From Alkalihalophilus marmarensis DSM 21297 (GTDB lineage Bacteria; Bacillota; Bacilli; Bacillales; Bacillaceae_D): DNA of 49,624 bases. The notes beneath the pieces were generated by a model that saw only the letters and a list, made by a program, of their open reading frames with translations, was not told where the DNA came from and made no database searches. How positions within the stretch are numbered: position 1 is the first letter of the stretch; the number at the start of each line of letters is the position of its first letter. The stretch lies in assembly GCF_000474275.2 (NCBI RefSeq), contig NZ_ATAE01000025.1, positions 1 to 49,624 of the forward strand, read 5' to 3'. Below are positions 35,926 to 43,941 of this stretch, piece by piece. The position numbers and the translations under genes are program-made.

Positions 35926-35969
35926 AAAAGCACTAGGCCCTCACTAAAGTTTCTGGACCTAGTGCTTTT
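35926..35969. terminator. Bidirectional terminator after sspO
   Basis: A 12-bp stem AAAAGCACTAGG/CCTAGTGCTTTT with a 20-nt loop, between sspO (+) and the 82-aa gene (-). Confidence 0.75.
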
Positions 35970-35972
35970 CTA

Positions 35973-36221
35973 TTACATTTGGGAACGTAATTGCTCAATT
36001 TGCTGCTGGTACTGCTCTAATTGTGCGCGCTGGTGTTCAGAAGCCACTTCAAGTGCTTTTTGAATTTGCTGAACGGCTTCTTCTACCTCTTGTTCAGCTC
36101 GTTTAGTGTGAACTCCAACATCTGCAGCATGGCTGTTTATATTCCCTACAGCTTGTTCTGCCTGGACTACAGCTTGCTGTGCTGCTTGAAATGCTTGTTG
36201 TTTATTTTTTTGATATGGCAT
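35973..36221 (-). CDS. Small coiled-coil protein, unknown
   Basis: 82 aa with AAGGAGGG before the ATG. Nearly all of it is Ala/Gln/Glu-rich with heptad spacing (AQQAVVQAEQAVGNINSHAA, EQEVEEAVQQIQKALEVA), predicting one long helix pair. No signal peptide. It lies between sspO and sspP, so a spore role is plausible by context only. Confidence 0.55.
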   Translation of the reverse strand: MPYQKNKQQAFQAAQQAVVQAEQAVGNINSHAADVGVHTKRAEQEVEEAVQQIQKALEVASEHQRAQLEQYQQQIEQLRSQM

Positions 36222-36286
36222 GATTCATACCCTCCTTAAAATGACTGCGTACAAGCTTAGGTTTCGAAAATTCCTTTTAATTATTC

Positions 36287-36315
36287 GTATAGCACTAAGG
36301 TATTTTCCCATACTA
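36287..36315 (+). promoter_or_regulatory. Predicted sigma-G promoter of sspP
   Basis: GTATA (36287-36291) and CATACTA (36309-36315) are separated by 17 nt. Both match the sigma-G consensus, and the ribosome site GGAGGAGG follows. Confidence 0.7.
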
Positions 36316-36335
36316 ACAGGGAGGAGGGATGATCT

Positions 36336-36473
36336 ATGACTGAACGCAACACTTATAAAGACCAGCGAAAAAATGCGCCAAAAGGAAATAACCCTGGACA
36401 GCCAGAGCCGATGAGTGGTTCTAAGAAAGTTAAAAAAGCCAATCATGTTGGGCAGACAGACGGCGAAGGTTAA
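36336..36473 (+). CDS. sspP: Small acid-soluble spore protein P
   Basis: 45 aa. [20 protein letters not shown] is nearly identical to my memory of the SspP (CotL) core. GGAGGAGGG lies upstream of the ATG. It is forespore-expressed in B. subtilis, and a good sigma-G promoter is visible here. Confidence 0.93.
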   Translation: MTERNTYKDQRKNAPKGNNPGQPEPMSGSKKVKKANHVGQTDGEG

Positions 36474-36492
36474 ACGATAATACTCACGACAA

Positions 36493-36523
36493 AAGGCCTT
36501 TCACCTATAATGTGAAAGGCCTT
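36493..36523. terminator. Bidirectional terminator after sspP
   Basis: A 12-bp perfect stem AAGGCCTTTCAC/GTGAAAGGCCTT with a 7-nt loop, between sspP (+) and the thioesterase gene (-). Confidence 0.85.
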
Positions 36524-36530
36524 AACGCTG

Positions 36531-37025
36531 CTATTTTTTACGTTCACGCGCTTCTTTTCTGCGCTTTTTTCTTATTTCGTAGCGTTCTGTCGCCCCTTGG
36601 TAATGCCACTTCTCTTCCTCTGTTTCCGGTATGATTTCAGGTACTTCCTTTGGCTTTCCAGCTTCATCTAGAGCAACAAAGGTTAAGTAGGATGTAGCGG
36701 TTAAACGTCTTTCTCCAGTAATCAAATCTTCTGCTTCAACCTTTACAAACACTTCCATCGATGTTTTTCTAGTATACGAAACATACCCTTCTAAACAAAT
36801 CGCCTCCCCTGTACGAATAGGAGAGATAAAGTCTAAACTATCACTCGAAGCTGTCACTACTTGACTTCTTGCATGCCGCATAGCTGCAATGCTTGCTACT
36901 TTATCAATATAAGCCATCACATTTCCGCCAAATATCGTCCCGTGATAATTTGTATCCGGCGGAAGGACAATATCAGTTAAGGTAGTTTTTGAACTTGCAC
37001 TTGTTTTTTGATTTGAATTCGTCAT
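36531..37025 (-). CDS. Acyl-CoA thioesterase, BACH/YkhA hotdog type
   Basis: 164 aa. The hotdog-fold motif LPPDTNYHGTIFGGNVMAYIDKVASIAAMRHA carries the Asn/Gly/Asp residues expected for the acyl-CoA hydrolase family (YciA, YkhA). VVTASSDSLDFISPIRTGE follows. The C-terminus is a basic tail. It starts two bases after the selA stop, so it is probably co-transcribed and coupled with selA. A selenium role is not indicated by the family. Confidence 0.88.
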   Translation of the reverse strand: MTNSNQKTSASSKTTLTDIVLPPDTNYHGTIFGGNVMAYIDKVASIAAMRHARSQVVTASSDSLDFISPIRTGEAICLEGYVSYTRKTSMEVFVKVEAEDLITGERRLTATSYLTFVALDEAGKPKEVPEIIPETEEEKWHYQGATERYEIRKKRRKEARERKK

Positions 37026-37027
37026 TA

Positions 37028-38419
37028 TTACACTTCCTTCACTAGTTCTAACCGAGTTAGTAATTCATCGTAATCATTTGAGGAAATGGTCCTGAAATCG
37101 ATCGCTATTTTATCATCTTTCACTCTGGTTACAACAGCAGTCTCCCCTAAACGGAGCGCTTCAATCATCTCTTGTGTTTTTTTATTTGGGTGACTCAATA
37201 AGAGAAGCCACGTCTCTAGTTGTACATCAGGCATTGTGCCTCCACCTACCATAGAGAAGTCTTCAATTAGTTCAGTATTCCATTCCTTACTAAGTAATGA
37301 TTTAAACTGTTCTGACTCCTGTTTTATCTCTTCTTTACTCTTAACGATCATTTTTAGGGTAGGGATTTCTTTGAGTGCGGTCTTTGAATCAATATAAGAC
37401 TTTAATGTAGCCTCTAGTGCTGCCAATGTCATTTTATCTACCCTTAGTACTCGAGCAAGCTGATGTTTTTTCAGGCGATCAATCAACTGTTTCCTGCCAG
37501 CAATAATACCTGCTTGCGGACCGCCAAGTAACTTATCACCGCTGAATGTTACCAGATCTACACCTTGTGCGAGAACTTCACTAACATGCGGCTCATCACC
37601 TATCCCATGCTGACTAAGATCATATAGTGCTCCGCTGCCAAGGTCCTCATATAAGATGACTTCTTTTTCTTTCGCTAGCTTTGTTAAATCTTTTGATTCT
37701 ACCGCACTCGTAAATCCAATCGTCTTAAAATTACTCGTATGAACTTTCATCAACATAGCTGTTTCACACGAAATAGCTGCCTCATAATCTTTATAATGTG
37801 TTTTATTTGTGGTACCAATTTCTTTCAGATGAGCCCCGCTCTCTTCCATAATGGAGGATACGCGAAAAGAACCCCCGATCTCAACCAGTTCGCCTCGTGA
37901 GACGATGACTTCTCGCCCTTTAGCAAAGGCTGTAAGTACAAAATAGACAGCAGCTGCATTATTATTCACGACCATAGCAGCCTCAGCACCTGTCACTTCT
38001 TTAACGATTTCTTCAATCAAGGCATGCCTCGAACCCCGCGCACCTTCCTCTAATTGATATTCCAAGTTTGAATAGGAAGTTGCTGCAACAGTTACTTGTT
38101 TGATTGCCTCCTCACTCAAGATGGCTCTGCCGAGGTTTGTGTGCAATACGGTTCCAGTCCCGTTTATCACCTTTTTTAACTTATAATCAAAATGCTTACT
38201 TAGTCGCGCTGAAACAGCTGTGAATATCGATTCCTTAATCGAAGCCTCTTCTGTCCAAATTTCATTAAGGATTTGAGAACGCACTTCAGCAACCGCCTCT
38301 TGTAACCATTCTGTTAAAAGATCATCCGATACATTCCTAGACATTAACAACGTTATGTATGCCTCATCTTTTTGTAACTCATGAATTGGCGGAATTTGTC
38401 TTAGCAATCGTTGTTTCAT
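37028..38419 (-). CDS. selA: L-seryl-tRNA(Sec) selenium transferase
   Basis: 463 aa, the usual SelA length. It is a PLP enzyme converting Ser-tRNA(Sec) to Sec-tRNA(Sec) with selenophosphate. Motifs: LLRQIPPIHELQK at the N-terminus, GTGTVLHTNLGRA, AAMVVNNNAAAVYFVL, IGTTNKTHYKDYE, and the PLP lysine in VDLVTFSGDKLLGGPQAG near residue 294. Its partners tRNA-Sec, selB and selD lie within 9 kb. AAAAGGAG precedes the ATG. It follows a selenoprotein gene from which it is separated by a hairpin. Confidence 0.97.
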   Translation of the reverse strand: MKQRLLRQIPPIHELQKDEAYITLLMSRNVSDDLLTEWLQEAVAEVRSQILNEIWTEEASIKESIFTAVSARLSKHFDYKLKKVINGTGTVLHTNLGRAILSEEAIKQVTVAATSYSNLEYQLEEGARGSRHALIEEIVKEVTGAEAAMVVNNNAAAVYFVLTAFAKGREVIVSRGELVEIGGSFRVSSIMEESGAHLKEIGTTNKTHYKDYEAAISCETAMLMKVHTSNFKTIGFTSAVESKDLTKLAKEKEVILYEDLGSGALYDLSQHGIGDEPHVSEVLAQGVDLVTFSGDKLLGGPQAGIIAGRKQLIDRLKKHQLARVLRVDKMTLAALEATLKSYIDSKTALKEIPTLKMIVKSKEEIKQESEQFKSLLSKEWNTELIEDFSMVGGGTMPDVQLETWLLLLSHPNKKTQEMIEALRLGETAVVTRVKDDKIAIDFRTISSNDYDELLTRLELVKEV

Positions 38420-38463
38420 TTCAAAGCTCCTTTTTGGTGCATATTCACCTTCTATTTTGAAGG

Positions 38464-38492
38464 AGAAAAAGCACCTCTCTGGTGCTTTTTCT
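38464..38492 (-). terminator. Hairpin between the SelW-like gene and selA
   Basis: A 12-bp perfect stem AGAAAAAGCACC/GGTGCTTTTTCT with a 5-nt loop and T run on the minus strand. It could attenuate readthrough into selA. Confidence 0.8.
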
Positions 38493-38494
38493 CT

Positions 38495-38737
38495 TTATTG
38501 ATCCAACTTTTCCATCTTCTTAATCATATCTTCTGCTTTTGGAAAAACACCGGTTTCTTTCTTGGAATGCAACGTTTCTCCATTTACCACAACTTCGAAT
38601 ACACCGCCCGAACTTGTTACAAGCTTGACTTCTGCAACCTGACCTCTAAAATGGTCTAATATGTCATCCGTGAGACTCACGGCTTTAGGTGCAAAGTTTC
38701 ACATCATGCAAAATTCAACAGATACTGTATACTTCAT
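38495..38737 (-). CDS. SelW-like (Rdx family) selenoprotein, CMMU motif
   Basis: 80 aa if the TGA at 38701-38699 is Sec13. The ATG at 38737 is preceded by AAAGGAG. The frame reads MKYTVSVEFCMMUNFAPKAV, then SLTDDILDHFRGQVAEVKLV, GGVFEVVVNGETLHSKKETG and FPKAEDMIKKM. This is the thioredoxin-like Rdx fold (SelW, SelT, SelH) with its N-terminal CxxU redox pair and the late G-x-F-E-V and TGxFP elements. Likely a thiol/selenol oxidoreductase in the cytosol; partners unknown. Software would miss the first 20 codons because of the TGA. Confidence 0.93.
38668..38682 (-). promoter_or_regulatory. bSECIS-like hairpin of the SelW-like gene
   Basis: A perfect 6-bp stem CCGTGA/TCACGG closes a GTC loop that starts 22 nt after the UGA and has G in first position. 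Confidence 0.75.
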
Positions 38738-38861
38738 CAAATCAAACTCCTTTACAGTTTTTTCTTATCTATTGTAGGATAAGATGTGGTCTGATGCAAA
38801 ACAATATGCGCATCAATGATTGTTGTTTTTACTTTATAAAGAAAGAAGGAGGGTTCCTTTG

Positions 38862-39914
38862 ATGGACAAAAGAGAGAACATCCGTTTAACTACTTTCTCA
38901 ACAAAAGCTGGTTGAGGATGCAAAATTGGTCCTGAAGACCTGACGCAAGTTTTGCGTCACTTACCTAAACAGACAGATGATCCCAATTTATTAGTTGGAC
39001 TAGAAACATCAGATGATGCAGGAGCCTATCGTTTAACAGACGATCTTGCTATGATTCAAACAGTGGATTACTTTACTCCTGTTGTTGATGATCCATATAT
39101 GTTCGGTCAAATTGCTGCTGCCAACGCATTAAGCGATGTATATGCGATGGGTGCCAAACCTACAACTGTATTAAATATTGTTGGGTTTCCAATTAAAAAA
39201 CTTCCACCTGAAATGCTTGCGGATATTCTCAGAGGAGCAGCAGATAAAGTGAAAGAAGCCGGCGCTGTAATAGTTGGCGGACATTCTATCGATGACCAAG
39301 AGCCGAAATTTGGTTTATCTGTTACTGGTCTTGCTCACCCTGACCGCATTTTCAAAAATGTCGGCGCAAAGCCTGGTGATGTTCTCGTTTTAACAAAGCC
39401 GATTGGAGTAGGAATTTTAACGACCGGCATTAAGCGCGAAGCTGTCACTAAAGAACAAGAAGAAGCCGTTACTCGAACAATGGCAGCTCTTAATAAAGAA
39501 GCTGCAGAAGCTCTCGAAGGATTAAACCCTCATGCGGTTACTGATGTTACGGGCTTTGGTTTATTAGGCCACAGCCTGGAAATGGCTAAGGGCAGTGAAG
39601 TCAGCTTTGAGATTCAAGCATCAAGTGTACCTATGTTAGAGGGTACAAAAGAATTGGCTCGGCAAGGAATTATTCCTGGCGGCTCAAAAGCGAATGAGCG
39701 CTGGATCGCTTCTGATGTGGAGTATCAATCCTCCATCACAGAAGTTGAAAAAAGCATTTTGTGTGATGCGATTACTTCTGGCGGTCTTCTTGTAAGTTTA
39801 ACGGAAGAAGAAGCACAGCAGTATGTAGAAGACATGCATAAAAGAGGACTCACTGCTTCTATTATTGGCCGCGTGAGTGACAAATCAGATTATCCTCTTT
39901 ATGTTCAATCTTAA
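38862..39914 (+). CDS. selD: Selenophosphate synthetase, itself a selenoprotein (Sec18)
   Basis: 350 aa when TGA 38913-38915 is read as Sec. The ATG at 38862 follows GAAGGAGGG. The N-terminus reads NIRLTTFSTKAGUGCKIGPE. The Sec occupies the catalytic Cys/Sec position next to the invariant Lys of the family, followed by GCKIGPEDL. Later motifs are LVGLETSDDAGAYRLTDDLA, DVYAMGAKPTTVLNIVGFP, VGGHSIDDQEPKFGLSVTG and DVTGFGLLGHSLEMA. It makes selenophosphate from selenide and ATP for SelA, and possibly for the nearby glycosyltransferase. It is divergent from the SelW-like gene (124 nt apart) and convergent with phnC. Confidence 0.97.
38941..38959 (+). promoter_or_regulatory. bSECIS-like hairpin of selD
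   Basis: A perfect 8-bp stem TGACGCAA/TTGCGTCA closes a GTT loop that starts 33 nt after the UGA, with G in first position. A shorter competing stem GGTC/GACC lies closer to the UGA. Confidence 0.75.
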
Positions 39915-39950
39915 GAAAACCAAAAACTTAAGAAAACCAAAAAACCATAA

Positions 39951-39988
39951 AAAAACGATTCAGCTTTTAAGAAAGCTGAATCGTTTTT
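39951..39988. terminator. Bidirectional terminator between selD and phnC
   Basis: A 17-bp perfect stem with arms AAAAACGATTCAGCTTT/AAAGCTGAATCGTTTTT and a TAAG loop. Confidence 0.9.
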
Positions 39989-40721
39989 ATTTATAAATCT
40001 TAGCAAACACATCATTCGTAAGCGCTTCGGGCTTGTTATCAAAAATTAACGTTCCCTCTTTAAAGCCGATAATTCGTGTAGCATACTTTTTGGCAAGCTC
40101 AACATCATGCACGTTAATGATGGTCAACAGACCTCTCTCATCATGAATTTGCTTTAGCAAGTTAAAAATCCGCTCAGAAGTCGTAGGATCTAGACTGGCT
40201 ACCGGCTCATCTCCTAAAATGATACTAGGCTTTTGCATCAGGGCCCTTGCAATACCTACACGCTGCTTCTGCCCTCCGCTTAGGGCCTCGACACGCTTAT
40301 CCCTAAAACGATCCAGCTCAACTTCTCTTAATGCTTGATCAGCCTGTGCTTTTTCAGAAGCATTGAAGAGTCCTAGCAGGTTTTTATAAGCAGGACGCCC
40401 CCCAAATGAGCCAGTTAATGTATTTTGATATACAGACATCCGAGGAATAAGATTAAAATGCTGAAAAATCATGACCATTTCTGCCCGAATTTCACGCATT
40501 TCTTTTTCACGAAGACCAACGAGCTCTCTCCCATCAAAACGTATCGACCCTGAAGTAGGTCGAATAAGCCGGTTAATACACCGAATAAAGGTCGACTTAC
40601 CTGCTCCGCTTCGTCCTAGAATACAAATAAATTCTCCCTTATTCATCGTAAGGCTTATTTGATCTAATGCGTTATCCTTCGCTTTTGGATACCTGACTGT
40701 TAAATTTGAGATCTCTAGCAT
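39987..40721 (-). CDS. phnC: PhnC-type ABC transporter ATPase
   Basis: 244 aa. Walker A ILGRSGAGKSTFIRCINRLI, Q-loop MIFQHFNLIPRM, signature ALSGGQKQRVGIARAL, Walker B IILGDEPVASLDP. The LIRPTSGSIRFDGRE and NVHDVELAKKYATRIIGF text is typical of the PhnC/PtxA branch that powers phosphonate, phosphite or phosphate import. It is the last gene of a phnD-phnE-phnC order. The substrate is not fixed by the sequence, and the sel-gene setting leaves a selenium oxyanion possible. Confidence 0.9.
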   Translation of the reverse strand: MLEISNLTVRYPKAKDNALDQISLTMNKGEFICILGRSGAGKSTFIRCINRLIRPTSGSIRFDGRELVGLREKEMREIRAEMVMIFQHFNLIPRMSVYQNTLTGSFGGRPAYKNLLGLFNASEKAQADQALREVELDRFRDKRVEALSGGQKQRVGIARALMQKPSIILGDEPVASLDPTTSERIFNLLKQIHDERGLLTIINVHDVELAKKYATRIIGFKEGTLIFDNKPEALTNDVFAKIYK

Positions 40722-40733
40722 AAGGTTTCTCTC

Positions 40734-41495
40734 CTAAATGACTCTAGCTCTGATTCGCCCGCCAATAACATCAACGAATATGACTAGTATCATAATACAA
40801 ATGATGTCTAGGGCAACGGCTGTATAATAAAAGCTTTGAAAGTGATTAAATAATTGCTGCCCGATTCCGCCGCCTCCAATAAAACCTAAAATAAGCGACG
40901 TTCTGATCGCCACTTCAAAACGATAAAAATAATGAGATAAGATATTCGGCCAAATCTGCGGAATGATCGAAAAAAGATGCCCTACCCATCTAGTTGCGCC
41001 AACAGATTTCATCGCTTCTTGAGGTCCGTCATCTGCTGCTTCAATTAATTCAGAAATCAGTTTGCCAAGCACCCCGATATTATGCAAAATGATGGCAAGT
41101 ACAGCTGCAAAAGGACCAAGACCAAATGCAGTAACAAAAATTAAACCGAATACTATCTCAGGAATGGACCGCAGGCCGCTTAAGAACGATCTGACAGAGC
41201 CATATATGACGCTAGAGCCGCTCGTATTTCTAGCTGCTAAAAAACTTAATGGCACTGCTACGATTAGTGCAAAAAAAGTCCCTAAAAATGCCATAGCAAG
41301 CGTAACTAAGCTTTCCCTTGCCATGCGAGGGAACAGTGACCACTCCACTGGAAAGAAGCGATTGCTTATCATTTCAAAAATATTCGGGATTTGAGCTAAT
41401 TTTCTCCACTCAAATCCCGTCATATTCATACTCCACCAAGTTGCTGCTATAATCAGCAGCAAATAAAAGAGGTATCTACGTCTGAACCAGACCAT
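40734..41495 (-). CDS. phnE: PhnE-type ABC transporter permease
   Basis: 253 aa with about six membrane helices. The BPD-permease EAA loop is visible as EAADDGPQEAMKSVGATRWV. The first cytosolic-facing text RMARESLVTLAMAFLGTFFA and FLSGLRSIPEIVFGLIFV are typical of PhnE. It is separated by 12 bases from phnC and by 11 from phnD, so all three are co-transcribed. Confidence 0.9.
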   Translation of the reverse strand: MVWFRRRYLFYLLLIIAATWWSMNMTGFEWRKLAQIPNIFEMISNRFFPVEWSLFPRMARESLVTLAMAFLGTFFALIVAVPLSFLAARNTSGSSVIYGSVRSFLSGLRSIPEIVFGLIFVTAFGLGPFAAVLAIILHNIGVLGKLISELIEAADDGPQEAMKSVGATRWVGHLFSIIPQIWPNILSHYFYRFEVAIRTSLILGFIGGGGIGQQLFNHFQSFYYTAVALDIICIMILVIFVDVIGGRIRARVI

Positions 41496-41506
41496 TCATT
41501 AAACTC

Positions 41507-42442
41507 CTATTCTTCTAGCTTAAGCATGTCAAATTCACGAGCAGCCTCAAGTACATCAGCATATTGAGTGTCATCAGCCTCTACAAATGAAGATGCACCG
41601 CCAAAAATACGTAAAATTTCCTCATCAGTAACATCATAAAATGCTGCTCGAATGTCTTCAATTTCTTCTTCTGTCATCTCACTTGGAACGACCCAAGGGT
41701 ACTGATATAACTTATCTGACTGCCAGATCACTTTAATATCCTCACGCAATGTTCCGCCATTCGCCTCATCGTCTTTCATTAATGCTTCTAAAATTGCACT
41801 GTCAACGGCTCCTGCTTGTACCGACTGATCTTGAACAAGAGTTGTTACAATGTCATGCGAACCTGCAAATTGCACTTGAGTAAAATCATTATTCAAATCA
41901 TCTTCATAATGACCGCGATTACGTAATTCAAGGCCTGGAATTAGATGACCGGATGTCGAAGAGTTGCTCGCAAAGGCAAAATTAACTTCTTCACGGTCGG
42001 CAAGCATATCTTCAAGAGTTTCCCATTCTGAATCAGAATGTGTAATGATATAGGAATAGTAATAAGGTTCCCCGTCAATTTCTTGAGTAATGATTGCCTG
42101 TGCTCCGCTTTGTTCGTGGGCAATTAAATACGTTAAAGGTCCAAGAAATGCAAGGTCAATGTGATTGTAATTTAATGCTTCAACAACCGCATTATAATTC
42201 GGATATTGATTCACTTCTACTTCACGGCCGAGCGCATCCGTTAAATGTGATTCTAAATTAGAAAGTCCTGTTTCCATTTCGCCTGTAGACTGCGACGGAA
42301 TAACCGCCACTTCAAACACTTCATCAGAAGATTCACCGCCAGTAGATGTATCCGCCTCATCAGTAGATGGTGCCGGAGCATCTCCTCCTCCGCAAGCAGT
42401 AAGGGTAAGAGCTAGTCCAATTGATAAAAGCCATTTTTTCAT
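41507..42442 (-). CDS. phnD: PhnD-type substrate-binding lipoprotein
   Basis: 311 aa from the ATG at 42442 (MKKWLLSIGLALTLTACGGG), after GGAGAG. Cys17 is the lipobox Cys, so the protein is tethered to the outer face of the membrane. An acidic Ser/Asp linker precedes the binding fold: FEVAVIPSQSTGEMETGLSN, VEALNYNHIDLAFLGPLTYL, FASNSSTSGHLIPGLEL and FAGSHDIVTTLVQ. These are the ligand-site segments of phosphonate and phosphite binding proteins. Specificity is undetermined. Confidence 0.9.
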   Translation of the reverse strand: MKKWLLSIGLALTLTACGGGDAPAPSTDEADTSTGGESSDEVFEVAVIPSQSTGEMETGLSNLESHLTDALGREVEVNQYPNYNAVVEALNYNHIDLAFLGPLTYLIAHEQSGAQAIITQEIDGEPYYYSYIITHSDSEWETLEDMLADREEVNFAFASNSSTSGHLIPGLELRNRGHYEDDLNNDFTQVQFAGSHDIVTTLVQDQSVQAGAVDSAILEALMKDDEANGGTLREDIKVIWQSDKLYQYPWVVPSEMTEEEIEDIRAAFYDVTDEEILRIFGGASSFVEADDTQYADVLEAAREFDMLKLEE

Positions 42443-42575
42443 ACGATCTCTCTCCATTCATCAGCATCAATTATGTTCTATTTCTACTTTTTTACATGAA
42501 ATGAATCTACCACTTTCACAGGCCACTTGTAAAGCAATGTCCTTTTGTGAAAGGGTAGATTCACTTTTTAGTACA

Positions 42576-42905
42576 CTATTCTCGCCTCAACTGTCTTCTA
42601 GACAAGATAAAGAAAGGCAGAGGGATTAGTATCCAAGCAATGTTCTTCAATAATTGATTCATCGCCTGAGTACGCTGCATCTCCATTTGTTCTTCTTTTT
42701 GTTCAAGATAAATCGCGCGAATTTCTTCTTCTGTTTTATCAAAATCAGGCATCGATTCTTGATTCATCTTAAAATCTTGAAATGAGTAATAATACGGAGA
42801 CGGCACCACTAAGTCAGATACATTCATGGCCATCGCCACACCTCCGCCAATCATCATCACGAGGGTTACAAACATCACTGCATAATAATAGATGGTCCGA
42901 ACCAT
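42576..42905 (-). CDS. Small membrane protein in the selB strand, unknown
   Basis: 109 aa from the ATG at 42905, after GAAGGGGGAG. Residues about 3-27 are one hydrophobic helix (IYYYAVMFVTLVMMIGGGVAM). A soluble middle with an acidic/Gln-rich helix follows (EEEIRAIYLEQKEEQMEMQR), then a second helix near the C-terminus (LLKNIAWILIPLPFFIL) and a basic end. Family not recognised. It starts 25 bases after the glycosyltransferase stop and is followed by a 133-nt gap before phnD. Confidence 0.6.
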   Translation of the reverse strand: MVRTIYYYAVMFVTLVMMIGGGVAMAMNVSDLVVPSPYYYSFQDFKMNQESMPDFDKTEEEIRAIYLEQKEEQMEMQRTQAMNQLLKNIAWILIPLPFFILSRRQLRRE

Positions 42906-42930
42906 ACATACTCCCCCTTCATTCAATTGA

Positions 42931-43941
42931 TTACTTGTCTAAACAATGATTGAATACATTCACATAAGCTTTTATTTCAGCATCAAATTGATGATGATGA
43001 CTCACGTATTGAAAAGCCTTTTCTGCGATTTCCTGTTGTTGCTTCGGGTTATTTATTAAGGATTCCACCTTCATAATAAAATGCTCTGGTGAATCGAAAG
43101 TAAACCCATTTTCTCCATCTATGACCACACTGCAATTGCCGGGATTCCTCCTTGCCGCTACGACTCGTTTTGAATACATCGCTTCAAGTAATGCTGTTGG
43201 CTGACCTTCTGAAATCGAAGTGTTGATCACGATATCCGCTTGCTTAAATATATGAGCCATTGCCTCTAAAGATACTTCCCCAATATACGTAAACCATTCC
43301 ACTTCATCTTCTTTCATTTCTACTTGTTTAATAAGACCATGCTCAAGAGCTGCACCGACAAATACCACTTTCATTTCTGGATACCGTTCAGATAAGGAAG
43401 TAAATGCCTCCCATAAATAAAAGATATCCTTAACCTTTCTCAATCCTGCAGGTAATAAAATCACAGGATTTCCTTTAGGCAAAAGAATAGATTCATCAGT
43501 CTCTGTTGGCAGCCATATACTTTGCGGAATCACATGAGTCCGGTCGCTCAGTTCCGGATAGGAGGCTAATACTTTTTCTTTCCCATCATCCGTAAATACA
43601 GTAACAGCACATGAGTCTTCAGCTACATTCCCCATCAAAAGCAATGCATTTGGATCAGCTAAGTCTTCGTTAATATCCGTCCCTCCTGATGTAAGGACAT
43701 ATGGCTTGTTGAGGCTAACATCATGCTTATTCTTCCAGTTGGCAAACCTTCGTAAATGTAGAATATGGTAAAGATCCATTTCATCAAAAATTTCCTGCCA
43801 ACGATCATTCCACGTCATTTCCTCATAAGCGAAAACAACTACTTCTATATCCATTAGACGCAGTCCGTGCACGATACGTTTCGCAGTAGTCGCATTTCCT
43901 CTGTTTTGTTTAAAGTAAGGAGTAAAAAACAACACTCTCAC
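42931..43941 (-). CDS. GT4-type glycosyltransferase coupled to selB, SenB-like
   Basis: 336 aa from a GTG at 43941 whose bases overlap the selB stop (GTGA, 4-nt overlap); GGGTGAG lies 6 bases upstream. Two-domain GT-B fold. Motifs in order: RVLFFTPYFKQNRGNATTAK, LTSGGTDINEDLADP, VIPQSIWLP, LLPAGLRKVKDIFYLWEAF, VFVGAALEHGLI, YIGEVSLEAMAHIF and SISEGQPTALLEAM. The donor-site Glu is in SEGQPTALLEA. The set GN..TA..R, GTD...DL, PQS, LR.VKD and VG.AL resembles, from memory, selenosugar synthase SenB, which joins selenophosphate to a UDP-sugar. No signal peptide. An ordinary GT4 enzyme remains possible. Confidence 0.75.
   Translation of the reverse strand: MRVLFFTPYFKQNRGNATTAKRIVHGLRLMDIEVVVFAYEEMTWNDRWQEIFDEMDLYHILHLRRFANWKNKHDVSLNKPYVLTSGGTDINEDLADPNALLLMGNVAEDSCAVTVFTDDGKEKVLASYPELSDRTHVIPQSIWLPTETDESILLPKGNPVILLPAGLRKVKDIFYLWEAFTSLSERYPEMKVVFVGAALEHGLIKQVEMKEDEVEWFTYIGEVSLEAMAHIFKQADIVINTSISEGQPTALLEAMYSKRVVAARRNPGNCSVVIDGENGFTFDSPEHFIMKVESLINNPKQQQEIAEKAFQYVSHHHQFDAEIKAYVNVFNHCLDK

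Noticed and set aside
35885-35947. 20-codon open frame after sspO
   Set aside because: It runs into the sspO terminator and has no ribosome site.
42931-43941. Selenoneine biosynthesis cluster
   Set aside because: Only a SenB-like gene and selD are present; no SenA (sulfoxide-synthase-type) gene or hercynine pathway gene is in the window, so selenoneine itself is not supported.
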